Source: CAYWMP01 sp964459445
GTDB lineage: Bacteria; Desulfobacterota; DSM-4660; Desulfatiglandales; HGW-15
Assembly (NCBI GenBank): GCA_964459445.1
Contig: CAYWMP010000104.1
Span: forward strand, 1-21,115
Direction: 5' to 3'
Length of the DNA: 21,115 bases
The notes under the pieces are model-generated. The model was given only the letters and a program-made list of their open reading frames with translations, searched no databases and was not told the origin of the DNA. Within the stretch, counting starts at the first letter, position 1, and each line of letters starts with the position of its first letter. This document shows, one piece after another, positions 8,199-15,562 of the stretch. Both the position numbers and the translations under genes were made by a program.

Positions 8199-9098
8199 AT
8201 GACTACACATCTATTGAGCATACGGGATCTGGACACTAATGAAATTCTATCTCTCTTAAATAGGGGACTCGAAATAAAGAAGGATGGGGGGTTGAGTTCC
8301 AGGCCCTTGTCAGGACAGACTATTGGACTCCTCTTTGAAAAGGCCTCCACCCGAACGCGAGTGTCCTTTGAAACGGCCACGTTCAGGCTTGGCGGACAGA
8401 CCCTGTTTCTCGGTAAAGCCGATTCCCAATTGTCTAGGGGTGAGCCGATCAAGGACACGATACGTGTCCTTTCACGATATCTCAATGCCCTTGTTGTCAG
8501 GACCTATGGCCATGAACTCATCGAAGAAATGGTAAAGTGGTCCGACATACCTGTTATAAATGCCCTGACAGATCGCTATCACCCCTGCCAGGTTTTGAGC
8601 GATCTCTTGAGTATTGTTGAAAAAAGGGGAAATCTAGACGATCTGAAGGTGGCGTGGATCGGTGACGGCAATAATATGGCCCACTCATGGATCAACGCTG
8701 CCCATGTGATGGGGTTTGAATTAGTCCTTGCCTGTCCAGCTGGCTATTATCCTCTGGAAGATATGATGAAGGACACGGGCGACAATATCAGAATAACGGA
8801 AGATCCCAAGGAAGCCGCCCAAGGGGCGGATGTCATTAATACGGACGTCTGGGCAAGCATGGGGCAGGAAGATGAAAGCAAAAAAAGATTGAAAGTTTTT
8901 GAAGGTTTTCAGCTCAACCAATCGCTGGTCCAGCTAAGCAATCCTAATGTCCTTGTGATGCATTGCCTCCCAGCTCATCGAGGCGAAGAGATCACCGATG
9001 AGGTGATTGAGGGGGCCAATTCCATAGTATTTGATCAGGCCGAAAACAGGCTTCATCTTCAACAGGCCCTTCTTGAGAGACTTCTCATAAAGCAATAA
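8199..9098 (+). CDS. argF: Ornithine carbamoyltransferase
   Basis: A 299-residue enzyme joining carbamoyl phosphate and ornithine to give citrulline in the cytosol. STRTR (50-54) and HPCQ (128-131) bind carbamoyl phosphate; DVWASMG (216-222) is the ornithine-binding SMG loop and HCLP (255-258) carries the catalytic cysteine. These together separate it from aspartate and acetylornithine carbamoyltransferases. A GGAG about 9 nt before the ATG serves as ribosome binding site. The 101-bp gap to argG contains no clear terminator. Confidence 0.97.
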   Translation: MTTHLLSIRDLDTNEILSLLNRGLEIKKDGGLSSRPLSGQTIGLLFEKASTRTRVSFETATFRLGGQTLFLGKADSQLSRGEPIKDTIRVLSRYLNALVVRTYGHELIEEMVKWSDIPVINALTDRYHPCQVLSDLLSIVEKRGNLDDLKVAWIGDGNNMAHSWINAAHVMGFELVLACPAGYYPLEDMMKDTGDNIRITEDPKEAAQGADVINTDVWASMGQEDESKKRLKVFEGFQLNQSLVQLSNPNVLVMHCLPAHRGEEITDEVIEGANSIVFDQAENRLHLQQALLERLLIKQ

Positions 9099-9199
9099 AG
9101 AGTGGCCCTCAACACGCGGATGCTTCTATCCCCGTGTCCGGCCGTGGTATCTTGATATAAGACTGCCAAAGAAAACAAATTAGAAAGGAAACAATAATA

Positions 9200-10399
9200 A
9201 TGAAAAAAATTGTACTCGCCTATTCAGGAGGACTTGATACCTCGGTCATCCTTTCATGGCTCAAGGATACCTACGGATGTTCCGTTATAGCCTATTCCGC
9301 TGATCTCGGACAGGCTGACGACATGGAAGAGGTTAAAAGGAAAGCCGATGAAACAGGTGCTGAGGAAAGCATTGTTGAGGATCTTAAGGAAGAGTTCACC
9401 GCCGACTTCGTGTGGCCGGCCTTGCGTGCGAATGCCGTGTATGAGTCAAGCTATCTTTTGGGGACGTCCCTGGCAAGGCCCCTCATAGCCTTGAAACAGG
9501 TTGAGGTTGCAAAAAAGTATGGGGCAGATGCCGTGTCCCATGGGGCTACCGGCAAAGGAAACGATCAGGTTCGTTTCGAAATGGCCTATATGGCCCTCGG
9601 ACCGGAGCTGAAGATCGTTGCGCCCTGGAGGGAATGGGATTTCAAGGGTCGGGAGGATCTTATGGATTTCGCCCGATCAAAGGGCATCCCGGTTCTCGCA
9701 ACCAGGGAAAAACCCTATTCAACGGATGCCAATCTTTTACATATCAGTTTTGAAGGCGGGATTTTGGAAGACACGTGGATGGAACCCCCGAAGGATATGT
9801 TTGTTATGTCTGTTGCCCCGGAGGACGCTCCGGACCAGCCCACCTATGTTGAGATTGAATTCGAGGATGGGAATCCCATTGCGGTGGACGGGAAAAAAAT
9901 GACCCCGGCTACGATCCTTGCCCACCTTAACGAGCTGGGAGGGAAAAACGGCATTGGAAGGGTAGACCTGGTAGAAAACAGATATGTGGGCATGAAATCG
10001 AGAGGCGTCTATGAAACCCCGGGGGGAACCGTCCTGCGTGTGGCCCACCAGGCGATGGAATCCATCACCATGGACCGTGAAGTCCTGCATATCCGAGACA
10101 GTCTTATCCCCCGTTACGCTGAACTGGTTTATTATGGCTACTGGTTTTCACCTGAGAGAGAGATGCTTCAAACCCTTATGGACGAATCCCAGAACAATGT
10201 CACAGGCTTTGTGAGATTGAAGCTTTACAAAGGAAACTGCATAGTTGTGGGACGGAAATCGGAAAAATCTCTCTATGCCACGGATTTCGCTACCTTTGAA
10301 AAGGATGAGGTCTATAATCAAGAGGATGCGGAGGGGTTTATTCGGTTGAATGCCCTGCGCCTGAAAATCTTCAATCTGAAAAAGCGAGAATGGCAGTAA
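9200..10399 (+). CDS. argG: Argininosuccinate synthase
   Basis: A 399-residue type I argininosuccinate synthase, condensing citrulline and aspartate at the cost of ATP to AMP. The PP-loop AYSGGLDTS at residues 7-15 binds ATP; the conserved GATGKGNDQVRFE stretch and the YSTDANLLHISFEGG segment that follow are characteristic of the family. AAAGGAAAC upstream of the ATG is a good ribosome binding site. It sits between argF and argH in biosynthetic order. The C-terminus (about 360-399) is typical in length, with no truncation. Confidence 0.97.
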   Translation: MKKIVLAYSGGLDTSVILSWLKDTYGCSVIAYSADLGQADDMEEVKRKADETGAEESIVEDLKEEFTADFVWPALRANAVYESSYLLGTSLARPLIALKQVEVAKKYGADAVSHGATGKGNDQVRFEMAYMALGPELKIVAPWREWDFKGREDLMDFARSKGIPVLATREKPYSTDANLLHISFEGGILEDTWMEPPKDMFVMSVAPEDAPDQPTYVEIEFEDGNPIAVDGKKMTPATILAHLNELGGKNGIGRVDLVENRYVGMKSRGVYETPGGTVLRVAHQAMESITMDREVLHIRDSLIPRYAELVYYGYWFSPEREMLQTLMDESQNNVTGFVRLKLYKGNCIVVGRKSEKSLYATDFATFEKDEVYNQEDAEGFIRLNALRLKIFNLKKREWQ

Positions 10400-10494
10400 T
10401 AGGGAGGATTTAAGCATATAGCAGGGAGCACAGAGCATGGTGTTATAAGCTGCGCCCTAAGCTATCATCGTCAAGTCTAATCAAGGACCAAAGA

Positions 10495-10508
10495 CCGGCC
10501 TTCGCCGG
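10495..10508 (+). promoter_or_regulatory. Small GC-rich hairpin in the argH leader
   Basis: CCGGC (10495-10499), loop CTTC and GCCGG (10504-10508) form a 5-bp stem ending 16 nt before the argH ATG. No T tract follows, so it is not a terminator. It could affect argH initiation, where only a weak AAGAG is available as ribosome binding site. The rest of the 125-bp argG-argH gap shows nothing recognisable. Confidence 0.3.
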
Positions 10509-10524
10509 GGCAAGTAAGAGACAA

Positions 10525-11925
10525 ATGACCAAGAAGAAAAAGCAATCAAATACCAAAGTCTGGGGTGGGCGTTTTCGAGGAAAAACGGATGAAATCGTGG
10601 ATCGGTTCAATGCTTCCCTTAGCTTCGATCGTCGCCTCTATGCCTATGATGTTCAGGGCAGTATCGCCCATTGCCGGATGTTGGCCAAGCAGGGGATTAT
10701 TGGGGAGGACGAGGCCTCAAAGATCATTGATGCCCTGGCTGAAGTAAAGCTTGAAATGGATCATTCCGACTATGTCTTTGATAAACATCATGAGGACATC
10801 CATTCCCTTGTGGAAAAGGCCCTTGTGGATAAGGTTGGCCCCTTAGGCGAAAAACTTCATACGGGCCGGAGCCGCAATGATCAAGTATCTTTGGACGTCA
10901 GGCTGTTTGTCAAGGACGCCGTTTCAATGGTGGTTGAATTGATCAAAGAGGCGCAAAGGGCTCTGATCGTCCTTGCCGAGAAGGACATAGATCTGGTCGT
11001 CCCCGGTTACACCCATATGCAAAGGGCTCAACCCGTTCTGATTTCCCACCATTTGCTTGCCTACTTTGAAATGCTGAAACGGGACAGGATGAGATTCTCT
11101 GAGTGCCTCAACCGGGTGAATGTTCTTCCCCTGGGAAGTGCGGCACTGGCGGGTTCAACCTTTGCGCTTGACCGAAAACTGGTTGCCGAAGAATTGGGGT
11201 TTGATAACCTATCCGAGAACAGCATGGATGCGGTCAGTGATAGGGATTTTGTGCTGGATTTCCTTTATGCATCTTCCGTTCTCATGATGCATTTAAGTCG
11301 ACTGAGCGAAGAACTCATCCTCTGGTCTACTCAGGAATTTGGCTTTGTAAACCTCCCGGATGCCCTCTGCACCGGCAGCAGCATCATGCCCCAAAAGAAA
11401 AATCCCGACCTGCCTGAGCTGATGAGAGGAAAGACGGGACGTATATATGGCCATTTGATGGGTCTGCTGACAACCATGAAAGGGCTCCCTCTAAGCTACA
11501 ACAAAGACATGCAGGAAGACAAGGAACCCCTCTTCGATACCGTTGACACTGTGGAGAACTGTCTATTGGTTGTATCTCGACTCCTTCAGGGGATTTCTTT
11601 TAACGGCGAGATAATGAAAGAGGCCACTGAAACGGGGTATCTCGCAGCAACGGACTTGGCCGATTACCTGGTGACTAGGGGCGTGACTTTCCGTGAGGCC
11701 CATGAAACGGTAGGCAAGATTGTCCTTTTTGCCATGGATAAAAATAGGGAGCTCAAAGAGCTTTCACTCGACGAGATGAAAAAGTTCAATAGGCAAATAG
11801 AGGAAGATGTCTATGAATGGCTTGATCCCGAGATGTGCGTGAAGCGCCGGAACCTTCCGGGGGGTACGGGCCCGGAGGCCGTAAAGGCAAGTCTTAAAAG
11901 AGCAAAGGAGGAGGTTGCGCCTTGA
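10525..11925 (+). CDS. argH: Argininosuccinate lyase
   Basis: A 466-residue member of the fumarase/aspartase superfamily that splits argininosuccinate into arginine and fumarate. The three superfamily signatures are visible: the TGRSRNDQ region (113-120), YTHMQRAQP (162-170) with the catalytic acid/base pair, and GSSIMPQKKNPD (284-295) with the mobile-loop serine. The start begins MTKKKKQSNTKVWGGRF, and the WGGRF block is typical of family N-termini. The 3' end contains the strong AAAGGAGGAGG ribosome binding site (11904-11914) of the next gene, whose TTG overlaps the argH TGA. Confidence 0.97.
   Translation: MTKKKKQSNTKVWGGRFRGKTDEIVDRFNASLSFDRRLYAYDVQGSIAHCRMLAKQGIIGEDEASKIIDALAEVKLEMDHSDYVFDKHHEDIHSLVEKALVDKVGPLGEKLHTGRSRNDQVSLDVRLFVKDAVSMVVELIKEAQRALIVLAEKDIDLVVPGYTHMQRAQPVLISHHLLAYFEMLKRDRMRFSECLNRVNVLPLGSAALAGSTFALDRKLVAEELGFDNLSENSMDAVSDRDFVLDFLYASSVLMMHLSRLSEELILWSTQEFGFVNLPDALCTGSSIMPQKKNPDLPELMRGKTGRIYGHLMGLLTTMKGLPLSYNKDMQEDKEPLFDTVDTVENCLLVVSRLLQGISFNGEIMKEATETGYLAATDLADYLVTRGVTFREAHETVGKIVLFAMDKNRELKELSLDEMKKFNRQIEEDVYEWLDPEMCVKRRNLPGGTGPEAVKASLKRAKEEVAP
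11904..11914 (+). promoter_or_regulatory. Strong ribosome binding site for the lipoprotein gene
   Basis: AAAGGAGGAGG inside the end of argH lies 7 nt ahead of a TTG at 11922 that overlaps the argH stop (TTGA). This is the best Shine-Dalgarno in the neighbourhood. It fixes the likely start of the lipoprotein gene upstream of, not after, the inserted element at 11952-12170. Confidence 0.7.
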
Positions 11926-12590
11926 GGACTATAAAAATTCCCGTTCCAGGTAGTGTCCATCCAGAAATGAGCATTTTTTTGCAAGGTCAAGGACAATTCA
12001 GCAGGATAGCTGAATTGGACAGCTTCCGAGCTGCCCGAAGGGCGAGGGGCCATGGATGGCCCGAGTCAAATCAAGGGATTGGGCGGAGGCGTGCATATAG
12101 TACGTCGCACAACCGACCCCGCAGATTGACGCCGAGATTGCGGAAAAGGGACATTTCTGGATGGACACTGGGTATGCTGCTGGTTATCGTCCTTTCCCTC
12201 GGAGCCTGCGGCAAGAAAAAGGCGCCCTTTATCCCCAAAAAGGACTTTCCATACCGGGTCACATCCCTAAAGGGTGAATGGTCGGGAAAGCATTTCCTTT
12301 TGAAGGGAAACGTTGTCGGTCCGGGAGGGATCGAGAAGGGACGCCCGCATATCACCGGCGCCAGGGTCTACAGCGCGAAATACCCTGTGAAAGATGCCCC
12401 CTGTCCGGACTGTCCGATCCAATATCAGGGACTCCGGGATTTTGGACCTGAAGTAATCGGGGAAACTGAATTCATGTGTCATTTCCCTGGAGGTCAAAAT
12501 GGAGAAATCTATTTCTTCAAGGTGCATCTGGTGGGGCCGAAGGATTCAATTGGACCATCCTCAAATCGGATAAGCATCAAAGTGAAGTAG
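11922..12590 (+). CDS. LptM-like lipoprotein with an element inserted in its signal-peptide region
   Basis: A 222-codon frame whose last 138 codons form a recognisable lipoprotein: a hydrophobic stretch MLLVIVLSLGAC (M85-C96) ending in an LGAC lipobox, then GKKKAPFIP, then a domain of about 110 residues with a CPDCP motif (161-165) and a beta-rich, fibronectin-III-like look. A small lipoprotein with ACGKKGPP-type start between argH and lysA is a known arrangement; function in outer-membrane assembly is inferred only. Residues 11-84 come from the element at 11952-12170. Removing its 74 codons joins MRTIKIPVPG to MLLVIVLSLGAC, a plausible signal peptide with basic residues in front. The TTG at 11922 has an excellent ribosome binding site; the ATG at 12174 has a weak one and would give an n-region without positive charge. 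Which start is used is open. Confidence 0.7.
   Translation: MRTIKIPVPGSVHPEMSIFLQGQGQFSRIAELDSFRAARRARGHGWPESNQGIGRRRAYSTSHNRPRRLTPRLRKRDISGWTLGMLLVIVLSLGACGKKKAPFIPKKDFPYRVTSLKGEWSGKHFLLKGNVVGPGGIEKGRPHITGARVYSAKYPVKDAPCPDCPIQYQGLRDFGPEVIGETEFMCHFPGGQNGEIYFFKVHLVGPKDSIGPSSNRISIKVK
11952..12170. mobile_element. MITE-like element C with perfect 18-bp inverted ends
   Basis: AGTGTCCATCCAGAAATG (11952-11969) is repeated exactly as its reverse complement at 12152-12169. A GGT stands at 11949-11951 and another at 12171-12173, a candidate 3-bp target duplication. The interior carries four successive hairpins: CAATTCAGC/GCTGAATTG (11994-12017), CAGCT/AGCTG (12020-12033), GCCC/GGGC (12033-12043) and GGGCCAT/ATGGCCC (12047-12062). 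It also has TAGTACGTCGCA, shared with the element after argB. Insert plus one GGT is 222 nt (74 codons) with no stop in the lipoprotein frame. No transposase is encoded, so movement in trans is inferred. Confidence 0.78.
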
Positions 12591-12690
12591 GCCCCATCCA
12601 CTCAACCATCATTGGGATATATCTTCTCAATAAGTCGGAGTTTCCACCAACTAAGATGGTTGTATTCGTGCACGGAGTAGTTGAGTTAGT

Positions 12691-12934
12691 GGAAATTCCA
12701 AATAACAAATCCCAAATAACAATCAAATTGCAATGACCGAAATTCAAAATCCCAAACCAGCAAATGATATCGAGCAAAGTGCACTCGCCGCGCAAGCGCT
12801 TGGCGTAGCGGGAATGAATTGAAATAGACATTTTCATAAGCATTACAAAGATCAAAATAGTTCAAGTTTGGTTTTTTGTATTTGAGATTTATTTGTAATT
12901 TCGTGCTTGATTTTTGGGATTTCAAAAATTCCAT
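12691..12934. repeat. A/T-rich imperfect inverted repeat before lysA
   Basis: The left arm (about 12691-12758) contains AAATAACAAATCCCAAATAAC. The right arm (about 12862-12934), read on the minus strand, gives AAATCCCAAAAATCAAG, then AAATTACAAATAAATC and AAACCAAAC. The arms align imperfectly, with blocks of 7-10 matching bases, around a core of about 100 bp. Frames across it give WDFEF- and FVIWNF-like residues, typical of translated intergenic repeats and not of a gene. It occupies the middle of the 461-bp gap between the lipoprotein gene and lysA; 12591-12690 holds nothing I recognise. Confidence 0.55.
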
Positions 12935-13001
12935 GAAGCGTAACAGGTGGTTTTACCTAAACTTTTTGAGAAGTTGCCTTGGGGTGTAAAATCAACTTTA
13001 G

Positions 13002-13028
13002 GACATATTAGACACTCTAGACACTTTA
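13002..13028 (+). repeat. Nonamer tandem repeat in the lysA leader
   Basis: Three 9-nt units, GACATATTA, GACACTCTA and GACACTTTA, lie 24-50 nt before the lysA start. They resemble the GACAGGATA-type units in the lysA-dapF and dapL-folK gaps. The array would lie in the untranslated leader if lysA is transcribed from upstream. Confidence 0.5.
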
Positions 13029-13051
13029 GCTTGCTTTTTAAAAGAGGCGCC

Positions 13052-14308
13052 ATGCATCATTTTAATTACAAAGATAATGAGCTTTATTGTGAAGATATAT
13101 CTGTATCAACCATAGCGAACGAAGTGGGAACTCCTTTCTATCTCTATTCCCATGCCACGTTGAAACAGCACTACAATGCCTTTAAAAGCGCTTTTGAAGA
13201 ACTTGAACATCTGATCTGTTTTTCAATGAAATCCAACTCCAATATGGCCATACTAAAACTGTTTTCACTAGAGGGCGGTGGGGCGGACATTGTTTCAGGA
13301 GGAGAGTTGTATCGTGCGCTTCAGGCAGGGATTGAACCCAAAAAAATAGTCTATTCCGGTGTAGGGAAAAGGATTGAGGACCTTGAGTATGCACTCCAGT
13401 CAGACATTCTCATGTTCAATGTGGAGTCTTCCCAGGAACTCTTGGAATTGAACAAAGTGGCCGAGAAATTGGGTAAATCGGCCCCGATTGCCTTACGGGT
13501 CAATCCGGACATCGATCCGCAGACCCATCCCTATGTGTCTACAGGTCTCAGGGAGAATAAATTTGGGATCGACATCAACAAATCCCTGGAAGTGTACACC
13601 ATGGCCGAAGGCCTGAGTCATATCAAAGTCACCGGCGTATCCTGCCATATTGGCTCTCAACTCACAAAGATCACCCCCTTTGTCGATACCCTGAAACGAC
13701 TCAAGGATCTCATTCGACAGATGAAAGAGGCAGGGATCCGGGTTGAATATCTGGACCTTGGGGGAGGCCTTGGTATCACCTATGACAAAGAGGAACCCCC
13801 ACATCCCGTGGAATACGCCGAGGCCCTTAAGAAAGAACTGGATATGGATGGTTTAACCCTGATACTGGAGCCGGGCAGGGTTATCATGGGCAACGCGGGG
13901 ATTCTCGTCGCAAAGGTTATTTACACCAAGTCTGCAAATGAAAAGAACTTTATTATTGTGGACGCAGCCATGAATGATCTCATTCGTCCCAGTCTCTACG
14001 ACTCCTATCACGGCATACAGCCCGTGAAGGCGTCCGGACGCCCTGTAATCAAGGCGGATATTGTCGGCCCCATATGTGAGTCCTCGGATTTTCTTGCCAA
14101 GGACAGGGAAATCGAATCGCTCAAGACAGGGGAACTGATGGCTGTGATGAGTGCCGGGGCCTATGGGTTTACCATGTCATCCAATTACAACTCGAGGCCC
14201 CGCGCAGCGGAAATCATGGTCAAGGGGGATCAATATCGAGTCATACGCGCTAGGGAGACTTACGAGGATCTGATCAGGGGAGAGAGTATCCCCGATTTTT
14301 TAGAATAG
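13052..14308 (+). CDS. lysA: Diaminopimelate decarboxylase
   Basis: A 418-residue fold-III PLP enzyme decarboxylating meso-diaminopimelate to lysine. The PLP lysine is K60 in CFSMKSNSN; the HIGSQ stretch, the YLDLGGGLGI glycine-rich phosphate site and the EPGR motif follow in family order, and the C-terminal barrel carries GAYGFTMSSNYN. The frame is open from 12947, but the ATG at 13052 is chosen because AGAGG lies 5-6 nt before it and MHHFNYKDNELYCED is the usual family N-terminus; the extra 35 residues would be atypical. A terminator-like hairpin overlaps its last codons (14277-14301). It precedes dapF after a repeat-rich gap of 370 bp. Confidence 0.95.
   Translation: MHHFNYKDNELYCEDISVSTIANEVGTPFYLYSHATLKQHYNAFKSAFEELEHLICFSMKSNSNMAILKLFSLEGGGADIVSGGELYRALQAGIEPKKIVYSGVGKRIEDLEYALQSDILMFNVESSQELLELNKVAEKLGKSAPIALRVNPDIDPQTHPYVSTGLRENKFGIDINKSLEVYTMAEGLSHIKVTGVSCHIGSQLTKITPFVDTLKRLKDLIRQMKEAGIRVEYLDLGGGLGITYDKEEPPHPVEYAEALKKELDMDGLTLILEPGRVIMGNAGILVAKVIYTKSANEKNFIIVDAAMNDLIRPSLYDSYHGIQPVKASGRPVIKADIVGPICESSDFLAKDREIESLKTGELMAVMSAGAYGFTMSSNYNSRPRAAEIMVKGDQYRVIRARETYEDLIRGESIPDFLE
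14277..14301 (+). terminator. Terminator-like hairpin inside the end of lysA
   Basis: GGGGA (14277-14281) pairs with TCCCC (14289-14293) around a 7-nt loop, followed by GA and six T residues just before the TAG stop at 14306-14308. The stem is short but GC-rich. If active, it would separate lysA from dapF or allow only partial readthrough. It is also coding sequence, so the resemblance could be chance. Confidence 0.4.
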
Positions 14309-14678
14309 AGGGTAGCGGTCGGCCAGAGGAGAAGACTTTGACGACATAACAGGATAGACATGATATTAGTCCAGTTGATCGAGACTATTTTCTGCAATCC
14401 CTCTCGCAACGTGATTGATTTTGTAGATTTGATGACAAAACCGCAAGGGATTTTAAATCTGATATTAGATAGAGGAGTTGATAAAGCATCCGAAGCGAAA
14501 CGGGATAGTAATTCTGTTGGTATGGAAAAACTATATGCCTGATTTCTAATTCAACGGAACACAGAGTAGAGATATGTGACAAAGTCGAGGATTCAAGGTA
14601 AAAGATTTACTGGATGAAAAAAAATCCCAGTCAATCCTGTTCATCCTGTCTAGGATATCTTAATTAAAAGAGCGCAGT
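14309..14678. other. 370-bp lysA-dapF gap bracketed by inverted short-period repeats
   Basis: Near the left end, AACAGGATA and GACATGATA (14348-14365) form a forward array. Near the right end, AATCCTGTT, CATCCTGTC and TAGGATATC (14633-14659) form a reverse array. The roughly 317-bp span between them contains no gene I can support; a 60-codon frame at 14360-14542 has no recognisable similarity and poor initiation context. The layout matches the dapL-folK gap, suggesting the same type of repeat-bounded element. A weak AAGAG is all that precedes the dapF ATG. Confidence 0.55.
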
Positions 14679-15500
14679 ATGGAAGCAATCGAATTCTGGA
14701 AAATGAACGGCAGTGGAAATGACTTCATGCTCATCGACAATCGCCGCGGGGAGGTGCCCGAGAAGGACATGGGACGACTCGTTGAAAGGGCCTGCCGGCG
14801 AAGGGAGTCGGTAGGGGCCGATGGTGTTATATTTGTCGAAAAGTCCGATCAATACGATTTTAATTGGAAGTACTTCAACGCAGATGGCGGGGAGGTGGAA
14901 ATGTGCGGCAACGGGGGGCGATGTGTCGCCCGTTTCGCTTATTTAAAGGGTATCGCCGGACAAAAAATGACCTTTGGAACCTTGACCGGGCCGGTTTCCG
15001 CAGAAGTGGATGGAAAAATGGTGAAAGTATTGATGCCCCAACCCTCCAACCTGAAAATGGATTTCGATCTGCCGCACAATGAAGAATGGATAAACGCGGA
15101 TTTCATCAATACGGGTGTCCCCCATGTCGTAGTTCAAGTTAAGGATCTCGGGGAATATCCTGTTGTGGAAGAGGGGCGAACCATTCGTTATCACTCACTG
15201 TTCTCCCCGGAGGGGACCAACGCCAATTTCATGAAGGTGCACAGCAGGGATTTGGTGGAGATCAGGACCTATGAAAGAGGGGTCGAAGATGAGACCCTTG
15301 CTTGCGGCACCGGATCTATAGCTTCAGCATTGGTGGCCTCCTCAAGGGGCATGGTGGTATCGCCGGTGAAGGTCAGGACAAGGGGAGGCGAAGAGTTGCG
15401 AATTCATTTCCAGAAGGAGGATGAAACCTTCAAGACGGTTTGGCTCGAAGGGAGCACCTCAATCGTGTACCAGGGCCAATTACATGATGAGGCCCTTTAG
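14679..15500 (+). CDS. dapF: Diaminopimelate epimerase
   Basis: A 273-residue cofactor-independent racemase interconverting LL- and meso-diaminopimelate, feeding both LysA and peptidoglycan synthesis. The two catalytic cysteines are in place: Cys76 in EMCGNGGRC and Cys209 in TLACGTG. The N-terminus FWKMNGSGNDF is the usual substrate-loop signature. Length and both symmetrical halves are complete. dapB follows after 62 bp; dapA, often found at this point in related clusters, is absent. Confidence 0.96.
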   Translation: MEAIEFWKMNGSGNDFMLIDNRRGEVPEKDMGRLVERACRRRESVGADGVIFVEKSDQYDFNWKYFNADGGEVEMCGNGGRCVARFAYLKGIAGQKMTFGTLTGPVSAEVDGKMVKVLMPQPSNLKMDFDLPHNEEWINADFINTGVPHVVVQVKDLGEYPVVEEGRTIRYHSLFSPEGTNANFMKVHSRDLVEIRTYERGVEDETLACGTGSIASALVASSRGMVVSPVKVRTRGGEELRIHFQKEDETFKTVWLEGSTSIVYQGQLHDEAL

Positions 15501-15562
15501 GGATTCCATCTTACTCTTTTCCTGAGCCGAAGAAGGAGGAAATATATTGAGGAGGGATCATT

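Noticed and set aside
9099..9199. ACACG...CGTGT hairpin in the argF-argG gap as a terminator
   Set aside because: The stem is imperfect, the loop large and no T tract follows.
12686..12934. Minus-strand frames over the A/T-rich inverted repeat before lysA
   Set aside because: The residue pattern (WDFEF, FVIWNF) is what translated intergenic repeats give; no initiation signals.
12947..13051. 35-residue N-terminal extension of LysA
   Set aside because: It would translate the nonamer array; the ATG at 13052 has a suitable AGAGG and the family-typical N-terminus.
12591..13051. Lysine riboswitch ahead of lysA
   Set aside because: The region is occupied by repeats and I see no recognisable riboswitch core; only a covariance search could exclude it fully.
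14360..14542. 60-codon frame in the lysA-dapF gap
   Set aside because: No recognisable motif, no ribosome binding site, begins inside a nonamer repeat array; treated as intergenic.
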